Positions 8,941-17,842 of a stretch of 64,000 bases of DNA are shown here, one piece after another (position 1 is the first letter of the stretch; every line of letters begins with the position of its first letter). This DNA comes from Endozoicomonas euniceicola (GTDB lineage Bacteria; Pseudomonadota; Gammaproteobacteria; Pseudomonadales; Endozoicomonadaceae). Under the pieces are notes generated by a model, which was not told the origin of the DNA, did not search any database, and worked only from the letters and a program-made list of their open reading frames with translations. The stretch covers positions 4,465,001-4,529,000 of the forward strand of contig NZ_CP103300.1 of NCBI RefSeq assembly GCF_025562755.1, in the 5' to 3' direction. The position numbers and the translations under genes are program-made.

Positions 8941-8944
8941 TCCC

Positions 8945-8969
8945 CCCTGCCTGATTGAAAAAGGCAGGG
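8945..8969. terminator. Intergenic inverted repeat between convergent genes
   Basis: CCCTGCCT at 8945-8952 and AGGCAGGG at 8962-8969 form an 8-bp stem with a 9-base loop. It lies between the AlbA_2 gene and the convergent antitoxin gene. No clear T-run follows on either strand, so it is a weak bidirectional terminator candidate. Confidence 0.4.
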
Positions 8970-8972
8970 CTA

Positions 8973-9251
8973 CTATACCACCAGCCTGAGTTCCAGTTTC
9001 TTACCCAGTGCTGAGGCAAATCGTTCCAGAGTTGAAAGTTTCACGTCTTCTGAATTGTTCTCAATGCGGGAGATAGCACTTTTCTGGGTTTGAAGTTTGT
9101 CTGCAAGCTCCTGCTGGGTAAGGCCTGCTTCCTTTCTGTCCGCTTTTAACAAAACACCAAATTTGAAGGCTTCATAGCCTTCATCAAATTCGTCTGCAAA
9201 GACCGGATCGTTCTTTTTTCTATTTTCTATATATTTCTTTAAGTCACTCAT
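8973..9251 (-). CDS. higA: XRE-family helix-turn-helix antitoxin (HigA-like)
   Basis: About 92 residues with a C-terminal-half HTH: RKEAGLTQQELADKL, then KSAISRIENNSEDV and LSTLERFASAL. The family binds its own promoter and neutralises a RelE-superfamily toxin. I prefer the ATG at 9251, because AAGGAGG lies 7 bases upstream; the in-frame ATG at 9257 touches that site. The start overlaps the toxin stop codon, as in translationally coupled pairs. The toxin-first order fits the higBA type. Since the toxin looks truncated, this may now be an orphan antitoxin. Confidence 0.82.
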   Translation of the reverse strand: MSDLKKYIENRKKNDPVFADEFDEGYEAFKFGVLLKADRKEAGLTQQELADKLQTQKSAISRIENNSEDVKLSTLERFASALGKKLELRLVV

Positions 9252-9501
9252 ACTCATGCCTCCTTTTTAGATAACCCTTTTTGCGCGTTTCTGCTAACCT
9301 GATTTCTTTTATCGGTGCTTTCTGTGTCTTTTTCTGAAAACCATGACTGAGGACGACAAGATTATCACCATCAAAAAAGCCCAGAAGGCGAAAAATATTA
9401 CTGCCTGACTGTACCCGAACTTCCCAGATATCATCAGTGTTAACCAGTTTTTTCAGATGGCTGGTTGGTACGACATCAAGCTCCTCAATCAGTTGCAACA
9501 C
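9244..9501 (-). pseudogene. HigB-like (phage Gp49) toxin, N-terminus missing
   Basis: The readable 85 residues match the C-terminal three quarters of Gp49/HigB mRNA interferases: LKKLVNTDDIWEVRVQSGS, then RLLGFFDGDNLVVLSHGF, the basic KKTQKAPIKEI segment and ETRKKGYLKRR. Family members carry roughly 25-30 more residues before the first helix. Here homology stops at the GTG at 9501. Beyond it the frame reads Gly/Ala-type codons from a G-run with no family likeness and no start. The toxin is therefore probably 5'-truncated and inactive, though a short product from the GTG or TTG cannot be excluded. Confidence 0.65.
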
Positions 9502-9916
9502 CGAACAAGCCCCCCCGACCCCTCACTCTGATGCGTAAACTTCCGTGCTTTGTTGATTTGTATCTATGAAAAAGTTGTTGTTTTGTGACAACTTGTGCGA
9601 GTGAAGTTCAGGGTGAAGATAACAGGGGAAGGTTCTGAATGCTTTGGTAGATCAGGAGCCCATTTCAGATTTTCTGTTGTGGTGGATGCAGGTGCTTTAT
9701 GCTCTAGTTCTTCTGGCAGCCCCCGAACTGAATCACTAATAATAAAACCGGATTCTACTGGTTAATTGCCTGCCTGTTGGCGATAAAAAATTTCTGTCGT
9801 TTAATTTTAACAGTTAACGACAAGGGTTTTCTTTGCTTTAAAAAAGAGGCTCTGGCTAAAAATCAGCCGGAATATCACTGTCTTTAAAAAATAATAATAC
9901 TTGGCGGGAGACTGAA
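9502..9916. other. Intergenic region, 415 bp, no gene
   Basis: No convincing coding frame. It holds an inverted repeat (AAGTTGT, 9-base gap, ACAACTT, near 9571-9593) that could be an operator or decayed terminator. The last 150 bases are AT-rich and should contain the promoter of the BCCT gene. The region next to 9501 is where the 5' end of the toxin gene has been lost. Confidence 0.5.
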
Positions 9917-11551
9917 ATGAGTGTTTCGCAACACGCGTTGAATAAAGGGGATACCATTGATAAGGCTGTTTTCTGGCCTGCCACAATCCTCACTTTGATT
10001 ATGGCTATTTTCTTTTTATACGATCCTGAAAATAGCGGTCAGATTATGGGTAAACTTCACGCATTCACTACGGGAGAGTTAGGCTGGTTTTTCCTGCTGG
10101 CTACTTTTGGCATTGTTTTATTCTGCATCTATCTGGCGATGTCGCGTTATGGCGGAATCGTATTAGGGCAAGAAGGAGAGAAGCCCGAATTCAAAACCTT
10201 CACATGGCTGGGGTTGATTTTTACTTCCGGTACTGGCGGCAGTGTACTTTATCTTGGTGCTGTCGAGTGGATCTGGATTATGCAAGCCCCTCCGTTCGGG
10301 CTTGAACCCGGCAGTGTTGAAGCTGCTCAATGGGCATCGAGTTACGGCATGTTCCATTGGGGGCCCTCAGCCTGGGCCTGGTATATTGCCTGCGCTATTC
10401 CCATTGCCTATTTTTTCTTTGTGCGCCAGAAACCCACTCTGAAAATGAGCGAGTTCGCCCGCCCGGTTATTGGCAAGAGTGCTGATGGCATTGCTGGTCA
10501 TTTAATTAATTTCCTCTATATGTTTGGCATGGTAGGCGGGGTAATGACCTCTCTGGCTTTGGGCACTCCCATGATATCCAACGCTATTGTTTATGTGATG
10601 GGCTGGGAGTCCAGTAATGCCTTTCTGGATACTTTTGTCATCTTCCTCTGGACCTTTATCCCTCTGATGGCTTTGCTTATGGGATTGAAAAAGGGCGTCG
10701 CAGTCCTGAGCGAGTGGAATGTCCGGGCCGATATCCTTATGTTGCTGGCAATCCTGATCTGTGGCCCAACCGCCTTTATTCTTAATCAATCAGTAGAAGG
10801 TCTTGGTCTGATGTTGCAGAACTTTGTCTATATGAGTTTTGCGACTGATATGATCCGCGAGGGCGGTTTCCCGCAGGCGTGGACTGTCTTCTATTTCTCC
10901 TGGTGGGTGGTTTATGCCCTGCCATTTGGGTTGTTTATTGCCAAGATATCCAAAGGCAGAACGATTCGTGAAGTCGTTCTTGGCGGCCTGGTAGCCGGCT
11001 CTCTGGGCTGTATGGTGTTCTACATGGTACTGCCAGGTCTGGGCATTAAACTGCAAATGTCTGGTACTTTAGACCTGATGAGTCTTATGAATGAACAGGG
11101 GCGTGGTGCCGTGGTTTACTCCATGCTTGAGCAGATGCCGTTTGGTACTGTGTTTGTTTTTGCTTTCGGTATGATTGCCCTGATCTCTTATATTACTGGT
11201 CACTGTGCTGTTGGCTATTCCCTGGCGGCTGCTACCCAAAAACAAATGCAGCAAAATGAAGATCCGGCTCAGTGGAATGTTGCTTTCTGGCTGGTTCTTG
11301 CCGGTGTTGTATCCCTGGCTCTGTATTTTATTAATCCTGAAAGTCTTAAGCCCCTGCAAACCGTCTCTATTTTGACAGGTTTCCCGCTCTGTTTTGTGAT
11401 TGCAATCATCGCCCGTAGCTTTATTAAGCAGATTAATCAGGACTGCCCGAACGGTTTTCCTGTTCCGGATGGTGAGGGCCGAATTTATCTTGATCCAGCC
11501 ACTTTCCCTGAACAGGACGAAGAAATAGCTGCCTCTCTTGCAAACGTTTAA
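9917..11551 (+). CDS. BCCT-family transporter
   Basis: A 544-residue inner-membrane carrier with about twelve hydrophobic segments, of the betaine/choline/carnitine type. These import quaternary ammonium or related compounds using Na+ or H+, or by exchange. Diagnostic blocks are the GTGGSVLYLGAVEW region (start of the substrate-site helices, unusually lacking the usual GIGIG motif) and the aromatic FSWWVVYALPFGLFIAKISKGRTIREV signature. GGGAG precedes the ATG by 8 bases. It heads a same-strand cluster with an FAD oxidoreductase and a class-V aminotransferase, so the substrate is probably an amine that those enzymes degrade. The actual substrate cannot be read from sequence. Confidence 0.85.
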   Translation: MSVSQHALNKGDTIDKAVFWPATILTLIMAIFFLYDPENSGQIMGKLHAFTTGELGWFFLLATFGIVLFCIYLAMSRYGGIVLGQEGEKPEFKTFTWLGLIFTSGTGGSVLYLGAVEWIWIMQAPPFGLEPGSVEAAQWASSYGMFHWGPSAWAWYIACAIPIAYFFFVRQKPTLKMSEFARPVIGKSADGIAGHLINFLYMFGMVGGVMTSLALGTPMISNAIVYVMGWESSNAFLDTFVIFLWTFIPLMALLMGLKKGVAVLSEWNVRADILMLLAILICGPTAFILNQSVEGLGLMLQNFVYMSFATDMIREGGFPQAWTVFYFSWWVVYALPFGLFIAKISKGRTIREVVLGGLVAGSLGCMVFYMVLPGLGIKLQMSGTLDLMSLMNEQGRGAVVYSMLEQMPFGTVFVFAFGMIALISYITGHCAVGYSLAAATQKQMQQNEDPAQWNVAFWLVLAGVVSLALYFINPESLKPLQTVSILTGFPLCFVIAIIARSFIKQINQDCPNGFPVPDGEGRIYLDPATFPEQDEEIAASLANV

Positions 11552-11569
11552 TTGATTTTATTGGCTTTG

Positions 11570-11601
11570 ATCAGGCTATTCTCTCAGAGGGCCTGATTTT
11601 A
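11570..11601 (+). terminator. Stem-loop between BCCT gene and FAD oxidoreductase gene
   Basis: ATCAGGC at 11570-11576 pairs with GCCTGAT at 11591-11597, followed by a short T-run. It lies inside the presumed operon, so it may be a partial terminator that lowers expression of the two downstream enzymes relative to the transporter, or a processing site. Confidence 0.45.
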
Positions 11602-11616
11602 CTCCGGGGTCTAAAA

Positions 11617-12978
11617 ATGTTCTCAATCACTGAGCCGCCAAAAGAAACACCTGTATTAGCGACGACAGAAGTACTTGTTGTGGGTAGTGGCCCGGCCGGG
11701 CTGACGGCTGCAATAGCTTCGGCACGGGCGGGTGCAAAAACCATGATTGTTGAACGTTATGGCTGCTTTGGCGGTGTTATTTCTCAGGTTGGGGTTGAGG
11801 GGATTGCCTGGTATCGCCATGAGGGGACTGTTGATTCAGAAGGCATTTGTCGTGAATACGAAATAAAAGCGAAAGAGCTTGGTTTTACCCGGCCTGAGCC
11901 TCAGTCCATCAGTGAGGCTATTGATGCGGAAGGTTTTAAGTACGTTGCAGACCGAATGATCCAGGACGCCGGAGTCGAACCATTGCTGCATTGTCAGGCA
12001 GTGGATGTGATTAAGGAAGGGGCAGTCGTTACCGGGATTATTGTAGAAGGTAAATCCGGCCGTCAGGCTATTCTGGCTAAACGGATTATTGACTGTACCG
12101 GCGATGCGGATATTGCGGCTCTGGCCGGCGCGCCATTTACCAAGGATGACAGGGATAAGTTGATGGGCGTGACTGTCATATTCAACTGTGCAGGGGTCGA
12201 TAAGGAAAAGTTTGAAACCTATGTTCGTACAGAACTCAAACCAACGTATGGAGACTGGGGAAAAAACTGGAGTGTTGAGACTTCCGGCAAGGAAGACGAC
12301 ATGTTCAGTCCTTACATTGAAGAGGCTTTTAACAAGGCTCAGGAAGATGGCATTATTCCAGGAAATGCCCAGGCAATAGCCGGTACCTGGAGTACCATTA
12401 CGGAAGCGGGTGAAGGTTGCCAAATGAATATGGTCTATTCCTTTGGCTATGACTGTACCGATGTACGGGACTTAACCAAAGCTGAAATGGAAGGTCGTCA
12501 GCAGGCGATATGGGCCATTGATGCGCTGCGAGCTTACATTCCCGGTTTTGAGCGCGCCAAACTCCGCAACTTTGGTATGACTCTGGGAACCCGTGAATCC
12601 CGCATTATTGAGGGGCGTGGCACGATCACTGAATCAGACATCCGTAACCAGGGGCGATTTGATGACTCCATTGGCATCTTCCCTGAATTTATTGACGGCT
12701 ACGGCATCATTATTCTTCCCACTACCGGGCGTTATTTCGAAATCCCTTATGGCGTACTCATTCCACAACATGTCGAAAATCTGCTGGTAGCCGGTCGCTG
12801 CATTGCTGGGGATAAAATTTCCCATGCTGCTACCCGTAATATGATTTGCTGTGCTGTTACCGGGCAGGGTGCGGGGGTGGCAGCCGCTTTGTCTTTGCAA
12901 GATGGCGTTAATGTAGCGGATGTTGATATTCAAAGATTGCAGGAAGCCCTTGTGGAGCAGGGTGCTCGTGTTCATTGA
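11617..12978 (+). CDS. FAD-dependent oxidoreductase (FAD_oxidored family)
   Basis: A 453-residue flavoprotein. An N-terminal Rossmann motif VLVVGSGPAGLTAAIAS is followed by the FAD-ribose glutamate in MIVERYGCFGG. A second FAD contact is visible in IIDCTGDADIAALAG, and the C-terminal FAD-binding block is NLLVAGRCIAGDKISHAATRN. This fits the PF12831-type family, whose members oxidise diverse amines, alcohols or acids. The substrate is unknown. The position between a BCCT importer and an aminotransferase suggests a catabolic step on an imported amino compound. No signal peptide is seen, so it is cytoplasmic. Confidence 0.82.
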   Translation: MFSITEPPKETPVLATTEVLVVGSGPAGLTAAIASARAGAKTMIVERYGCFGGVISQVGVEGIAWYRHEGTVDSEGICREYEIKAKELGFTRPEPQSISEAIDAEGFKYVADRMIQDAGVEPLLHCQAVDVIKEGAVVTGIIVEGKSGRQAILAKRIIDCTGDADIAALAGAPFTKDDRDKLMGVTVIFNCAGVDKEKFETYVRTELKPTYGDWGKNWSVETSGKEDDMFSPYIEEAFNKAQEDGIIPGNAQAIAGTWSTITEAGEGCQMNMVYSFGYDCTDVRDLTKAEMEGRQQAIWAIDALRAYIPGFERAKLRNFGMTLGTRESRIIEGRGTITESDIRNQGRFDDSIGIFPEFIDGYGIIILPTTGRYFEIPYGVLIPQHVENLLVAGRCIAGDKISHAATRNMICCAVTGQGAGVAAALSLQDGVNVADVDIQRLQEALVEQGARVH

Positions 12979-13028
12979 ATGGTTCATTAAATAGTAATTA
13001 AAACAACTGATCTTCAAGGAGTGCCATA

Positions 13029-14156
13029 ATGGCTGCTTTACTCGACACCGTTGACCCGGACGGGTTGCTTGAATATTCCGTAGTATTTACCGACCGCTCT
13101 CTAAACCATATGTCGACCACCTTTCAGGGGGTTATGAAGGGTATCTCTGCCACTTTGAAAAAGGTATACAACGCTCATTCTGTTGTCATTGTGCCGGGTG
13201 GGGGCACCTATGGCATGGAAGCCGTCGCCAGACAGTTTGCCGCTGATAAAAAATGCCTGGTCATCCGTAATGGTTTCTTCAGCTATCGCTGGACCCAGAT
13301 TTTTGAAACGGGGAATATTCCTTCAGAGCATACTGTGATGATGGCGCGCCCTGAAAGTGATGCTATTGACGCTCCGTTTGCTCCGGCACCTGTAGAAGAA
13401 GTTGTTGCCAGAATCCTTGCCGAAAAGCCGGAATTTGTCTTTGCACCCCACGTAGAAACCTCTTCCGGCATGATGCTGCCTGATGAGTACATTAAATCTG
13501 TCGCTGATGCCGTTCATTCTGTGGGTGGCATGATGGTTCTTGACTGCGTCGCCTCTGGAACAATCTGGGTTGATATGGGCAAAACCGGGATTGATATTCT
13601 GATCAGTGCACCACAGAAAGGTTGGAGCAGCTCCCCCTGTTCTGCCATGGTAATGCTGAGTCCGCTGGCTCGTGACCGAATTGAGGGTACTCAAAGCAGC
13701 AGCTTTTCCTGTGACTTGAAAAAATGGCTCCAGATTATGGAAGCCTATGAGAAGGGTGGTCACGCCTATCATGCGACCATGCCAACGGATGCTCTTAATA
13801 CTTTTTATAAAACTGTCAAAGAAACTGAAGCTTATGGGCTTGATAAGGTGTGTGAAGAACAGTTGGAGCTGGGTCGGCGGGTTCGTGAATTACTGACTGA
13901 AAAAGGAATCAAGTCTGTGGCAGCAGAGGGCTTTGAGGCACCGGGTGTGGTTGTTAGTTATACCTCTGATAGTGAGATTCAGACCGGCAGGAAATTTATT
14001 GAGGAAGGTTTGCAGATTGCTGGTGGCGTTCCGCTGATGTGCAATGAGTCTGAAGACTTCAAAACATTCCGTCTGGGGTTGTTTGGTCTGGACAAGCTGC
14101 ATAATATCGACCGGACTATTGCTTCACTGGATAAAGCCCTGAGCAAAATTTTTTAA
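13029..14156 (+). CDS. Class-V pyridoxal-phosphate aminotransferase
   Basis: A 375-residue fold-type I PLP enzyme of the serine-glyoxylate/alanine-glyoxylate aminotransferase group. Visible features: the cofactor-phosphate loop GGGTYGMEAVARQ, the HVETSSGMMLP substrate loop, the PLP-ring Asp in MMVLDCVAS, and the Schiff-base lysine in SAPQKGWSSSP. A good ribosome-binding site (AAGGAG) precedes the ATG. It is third in the cluster with the BCCT transporter and FAD oxidoreductase, 50 bases after the latter. The amino donor is not predictable from the motifs. Confidence 0.83.
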   Translation: MAALLDTVDPDGLLEYSVVFTDRSLNHMSTTFQGVMKGISATLKKVYNAHSVVIVPGGGTYGMEAVARQFAADKKCLVIRNGFFSYRWTQIFETGNIPSEHTVMMARPESDAIDAPFAPAPVEEVVARILAEKPEFVFAPHVETSSGMMLPDEYIKSVADAVHSVGGMMVLDCVASGTIWVDMGKTGIDILISAPQKGWSSSPCSAMVMLSPLARDRIEGTQSSSFSCDLKKWLQIMEAYEKGGHAYHATMPTDALNTFYKTVKETEAYGLDKVCEEQLELGRRVRELLTEKGIKSVAAEGFEAPGVVVSYTSDSEIQTGRKFIEEGLQIAGGVPLMCNESEDFKTFRLGLFGLDKLHNIDRTIASLDKALSKIF

Positions 14157-14227
14157 CGCTACCGCCAGGCTTTCAAGGCTGTCTCTGTTAAGCCGATGAC
14201 CTATCTGTTGATGGCTTTTCAAAGGCA

Positions 14228-14761
14228 ATGGATATGCGATTTGATCTGGGTGATGGATACAGTGTCAGAGGCTTTCTGTATGGTGATGCAGGGGCTATAT
14301 CCCGCCATGGCAACAATGTCAATATTGCCCGGAATCTCAGAGACAGCTTTCCAAGTCCTTACACGATTGAGCATGCCAGGGCGTGGATTCAGCACGTAAA
14401 AGAGCATGAGTCGGACACCCGTTTTGTGATCGCCAGTGGACAGGAAGCCATTGGTGAAATCGGCTTTGTCGCGCAGTTGGATGTGCATCGACATTCCGCT
14501 GAGATTGGCTACTGGATATCGGAAGAACACTGGGGCAGGGGGGTCATGTCAAAAGCCCTGGCCTTTGTTTCAGATTATGCGTTCAAAAAGAAGAATATTG
14601 TCCGGTTGTTTGCCGACGTTGTGGAGTACAACGAAGGTTCCTGCAAAGCCCTTGAGAAGTGTGGTTATCAGCGTGAGGGTATTCTGCGGAAACACATTTA
14701 TAAAGGTGAACGCTTTTATGACCAGTTTCTGTATGCGCTGGTTAATCCCGACGCATCATAA
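14228..14761 (+). CDS. GNAT N-acetyltransferase, RimJ/RimL type
   Basis: A 177-residue acetyltransferase using acetyl-CoA. The GNAT core is clear: RFVIASGQEAIGEIGF, AEIGYWISEEHWGRGVMSKAL (acetyl-CoA pyrophosphate loop), then LFADVVEYNEGSCKALEKCGYQREG, typical of RimJ/RimL-like protein or small-molecule acetyltransferases. It ends 8 bases before the convergent sctV stop. It is probably not part of the T3SS, and its target is unknown. Confidence 0.82.
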   Translation: MDMRFDLGDGYSVRGFLYGDAGAISRHGNNVNIARNLRDSFPSPYTIEHARAWIQHVKEHESDTRFVIASGQEAIGEIGFVAQLDVHRHSAEIGYWISEEHWGRGVMSKALAFVSDYAFKKKNIVRLFADVVEYNEGSCKALEKCGYQREGILRKHIYKGERFYDQFLYALVNPDAS

Positions 14762-14769
14762 AGAGCTTT

Positions 14770-16857
14770 TTATAAAGAGATTCGGCCCAGCGGTTGAACC
14801 GTAATCTCCTCCGTCAGTTCCTGATGTGATAATACTGCCAGATCATACACTTCCAGCTCCAGCAGCTTACGCACGTAGCGACGAATGTCCATGGACGTAA
14901 TCAGTACCGGTTTGTGTTCCAGATGACCGATTTTACCCACGGTATTTTTAACGTTTTCCACAAACCGTGCCGACTGTGACGGGTCAAGTGCCAGATAACT
15001 GCCTGCTGAAGTCTGTCGAATACCGCCACGAATGGCGTCTTCCACATCCTGATCCAGCAAATAGACCGGTAGCATGTTTTTACCATTAGAGTATTTATAA
15101 CTGACGTAACGTTTTAATGAAGAGCGGACATACTCCGTCAGTTGCACGACCTCTTTTTCTTTGTGTCCCCAGACCACCAGTGATTGCAAAATAGAGCGGA
15201 GATTACGAATGGAAATATCTTCGGATACCAGCCGCTGGAATATTTCAGTAATTTTGTTCACGGGCAATAAACGCTGCACTTCCTTGATCAGTTCACCGAA
15301 AGAGCTTTCCATTTTCTCCAGCAGGTAGCGGGTTTCCTGAATACCGATAAATTCTTCTGAGTACTTTTTCAGGACATGAGCCAGATGGAAGGTCAGGATT
15401 TTAGGCGCGTCCATAAAGTTAACATTATTTTTTTCCAGACGTTCTTTCTTATCTTCAGTGGCCCAGATGGTGTCCAGTCCGGGCAGAAAATCATCTTCTT
15501 TTTCGAAAGGGATTTTCAGCATTTCCAGGTGGTCAATGGATTCACGGATAAAGATATAACCGGGTCGGAAATAGCCGCTGGCAACAGGGACCTCCTGCAA
15601 AAGGATCGAGTAGGTGTTGTCTGCCATGGAGTCATTAAAGCGCAGGTGAATGCCGGGGAAAGGCACGCCCAGGTCCATGTAAAGGGCTTTACGGACTTTC
15701 AGTAATTCGTCGTTTAACGATTGGGTATCCAGACTTTCCTGAATGGATGTGGGTACGTCAATAATCAATGGCAGCGTTTGGGTGAACTCTTCCTGTTGGT
15801 CAAGGCGTGACCTGGCCTTGTCCGGCGATTCGGTAGCTGCGGCCATGGCAGGAATACCGCCCTCAGCCTCATCATGTTCAGCTTTGGCAGCTTTCTTCAG
15901 CAGGTAGTAACCACCGCCGCCGATAAAACCAGCCAGGAACAGGAAGGTCAGGGTCGGGAAGCCGGGGATCAGTGCAAAGCAAAGTAGCAGAACGCCCCCC
16001 ACCATAAGCGCCTTAGGCTTGTCCAGCAGTTGCCCGCCAATTTCATTACCCAGGTCTTTGGAGTCTTCGTTCGATACTCTGGTAACGATAATACCGGAGG
16101 TGATGGAGATCAGCAGGGCGGGGATCTGGGAAATCAGGCCGTCCCCTACGGTCAGGATGGCATATAACTGAAGGGCTTCACCGGCACTCAGCCCCAGCAT
16201 GGTGGAACCAATGGCTACTCCGGCGGTGATGTTCACAAAGATAATGATCAGGCCGGCAATGGCATCGCCTTTTACGAACTTCATGGCGCCGTCCATAGAG
16301 CCGTACATCTGGCTTTCTTTCTGCACGAGCTCACGGCGCAGCTGGGCTTCTTCCATTTCAATGGAGCCTGCACGCAGGTCGGCGTCGATACTCATCTGTT
16401 TGCCGGGCATACCATCCAGAGAGAAACGGGCGCTGACTTCGGCAACACGCTCTGAACCTTTGGTAATCACCAGAAACTGCACAATGGTGATGATCAGGAA
16501 GATAACAATACCTACAATCAGGTTGCCGCCCACCACGAAATTACCAAAGGTGTAGACAATCTCTCCGGCATCGGCCTGCAACAGGATCAGACGGGTGGTA
16601 GTAATGGACAGTGACAGCCTGAACAGGGTGGTTACCAGCAGCACCGCAGGGAAAGACGAAAACTCCAGGGGCGACCTCAGGTAAATAGACGTCATCATCA
16701 GAATAAAGGACAAGCCCATGTTCAGGGCTATCAGAAAATCCACCACCGGGGTGGGCATGGGCAGGATAATCAGGCCAACAATGGCTACCAGCAAAACCGC
16801 CAGCATCAGGTCGTTGCGCTGGCCCATTTTGTTGAGAGCGATAAGAACTGGATTCAT
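14770..16857 (-). CDS. sctV: Type III secretion export gate protein SctV
   Basis: A 695-residue inner-membrane export-gate protein of the FlhA/LcrD/SctV family; nine copies form the ring that hands substrates to the export channel. The N-terminal third has about eight membrane segments, with the FHIPEP-like cytoplasmic loop SARFSLDGMPGKQMSIDADL between them. The C-terminal half is the soluble ring domain. The flagellar version is unlikely, because the upstream neighbours are sctY and sctX as in the Yersinia yscX-yscY-lcrD order. It is the last gene of that leftward operon, 52 bases after sctY. Confidence 0.93.
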   Translation of the reverse strand: MNPVLIALNKMGQRNDLMLAVLLVAIVGLIILPMPTPVVDFLIALNMGLSFILMMTSIYLRSPLEFSSFPAVLLVTTLFRLSLSITTTRLILLQADAGEIVYTFGNFVVGGNLIVGIVIFLIITIVQFLVITKGSERVAEVSARFSLDGMPGKQMSIDADLRAGSIEMEEAQLRRELVQKESQMYGSMDGAMKFVKGDAIAGLIIIFVNITAGVAIGSTMLGLSAGEALQLYAILTVGDGLISQIPALLISITSGIIVTRVSNEDSKDLGNEIGGQLLDKPKALMVGGVLLLCFALIPGFPTLTFLFLAGFIGGGGYYLLKKAAKAEHDEAEGGIPAMAAATESPDKARSRLDQQEEFTQTLPLIIDVPTSIQESLDTQSLNDELLKVRKALYMDLGVPFPGIHLRFNDSMADNTYSILLQEVPVASGYFRPGYIFIRESIDHLEMLKIPFEKEDDFLPGLDTIWATEDKKERLEKNNVNFMDAPKILTFHLAHVLKKYSEEFIGIQETRYLLEKMESSFGELIKEVQRLLPVNKITEIFQRLVSEDISIRNLRSILQSLVVWGHKEKEVVQLTEYVRSSLKRYVSYKYSNGKNMLPVYLLDQDVEDAIRGGIRQTSAGSYLALDPSQSARFVENVKNTVGKIGHLEHKPVLITSMDIRRYVRKLLELEVYDLAVLSHQELTEEITVQPLGRISL

Positions 16858-16909
16858 GCATTCAGCCTGATTGTTCGGGGGCGTAAACGCTCAGACACAA
16901 AGCCGGGGG

Positions 16910-17209
16910 TTAGCGAACAGCTGCTTTTTTTAGCTTTTTCTTCCTGAGCAGGGCGCGCCCCTTGATCCATTTAATGGCACGGGTGTCGGTGCCGGGCTTC
17001 ACGTACTGCAGAAAATTATCGGCAGCCTTAATGGACTCTGCAGGCTGGTCAGTCTGAAGGTAGGCATAACTCAGCATACGATGAACGTCAGGGTTTTCAG
17101 GCTCCATCTGACGCATGGCTTCGAGTAGGGCAATGGATTTGCGGGGTTGTAAATACTCCAGATAATAAGCAGCCTGGGAAAATAACCACTCTTTCAGCGC
17201 CTTATCCAT
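16910..17209 (-). CDS. sctY: SctY-like TPR chaperone of the T3SS
   Basis: A 99-residue protein with about two tetratricopeptide-like helical pairs (YLQPRKSIALLEAMRQMEPE, then HRMLSYAYLQTDQPAESIKA). It is of the size and place of Yersinia YscY, a cytoplasmic chaperone that binds YscX and the export gate. It lies 12 bases after sctX and just before sctV. The sequence motif alone is generic; the gene order makes the call. The basic C-terminus is RKKKLKKAAVR. Confidence 0.75.
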   Translation of the reverse strand: MDKALKEWLFSQAAYYLEYLQPRKSIALLEAMRQMEPENPDVHRMLSYAYLQTDQPAESIKAADNFLQYVKPGTDTRAIKWIKGRALLRKKKLKKAAVR

Positions 17210-17220
17210 AGAATGTCTCC

Positions 17221-17631
17221 TTACCCTGCCACCAGAATATTACGGCTCATCATCAGCATTTCCTGAAGCTCTTTAGATTCCTGTAATACGTCAAGCGCCT
17301 TCTGAAATTGAGGACTTTCATTTTTGTGCTGCTCGAAAATCGCTAATGCCATATTGGTCATCATGTGATGTTCATCAGGTGTCAGTGATAGCGATGACGA
17401 GTCTACGTTCATGGCAAAGCGTTTTTCCCGGTTCTGAAAAGTCCGGCCCATTTCCAGGGCTGTCCAGAAGTGAGCGGTGATGCTTTCGCCGGAAGGCTTA
17501 AATGAGGATTTATCTTTTGGAAAGTCTTTATCCACCGCATCGGCGGCTACTCTGGAAATTCCTGACAGGCCGCTGTTAAATGAAACATCCATCGTCGTAT
17601 TTTTCCCGGGGAAACTGAATAGGCATTTCAT
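17221..17631 (-). CDS. sctX: SctX-like early T3SS export substrate
   Basis: Up to 136 residues; an in-frame ATG at 17592 would give 123, close to the size of YscX. The C-terminal half is helical (PDEHHMMTNMALAIFEQ, then ALDVLQESKELQEMLM) and the N-terminus is Ser-rich and unstructured, as for secreted components. Similarity to YscX is weak by eye. The identification rests on size and on the conserved order X-Y-V. It heads the leftward operon and is divergent from sctC across a 211-bp region. Confidence 0.65.
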   Translation of the reverse strand: MKCLFSFPGKNTTMDVSFNSGLSGISRVAADAVDKDFPKDKSSFKPSGESITAHFWTALEMGRTFQNREKRFAMNVDSSSLSLTPDEHHMMTNMALAIFEQHKNESPQFQKALDVLQESKELQEMLMMSRNILVAG

Positions 17632-17842
17632 CGGCCATCTGGTGATGACCTGAAAGCGATCAGGCTAAAAGCGTTAGAATTAGGGAACGGAGTTGGATAC
17701 ACTGTCAATTAAATGAAATTCCTTATCGATTTCACCAATAAAACTTTATTTTTTTGTGCTAATTGACGAAGTACTAATAATGGCTGTTTGATTAAGTTTT
17801 TGATGTAAGCTGTAGCGAGACTGGCATGGAGGCACTCGTGTA
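17632..17842. promoter_or_regulatory. Divergent control region between sctX and sctC
   Basis: A 211-bp stretch with no gene that must hold promoters for both T3SS transcripts. It is AT-rich in its middle (17700-17790). I could not assign a sure -35/-10 pair or activator box. GGAGG lies about 10 bases before the sctC ATG. Confidence 0.45.

Noticed and set aside
11836..12423. 195-codon frame antisense to the FAD oxidoreductase gene
   Set aside because: The sense frame carries all FAD motifs; the antisense frame has none and no ribosome-binding site.
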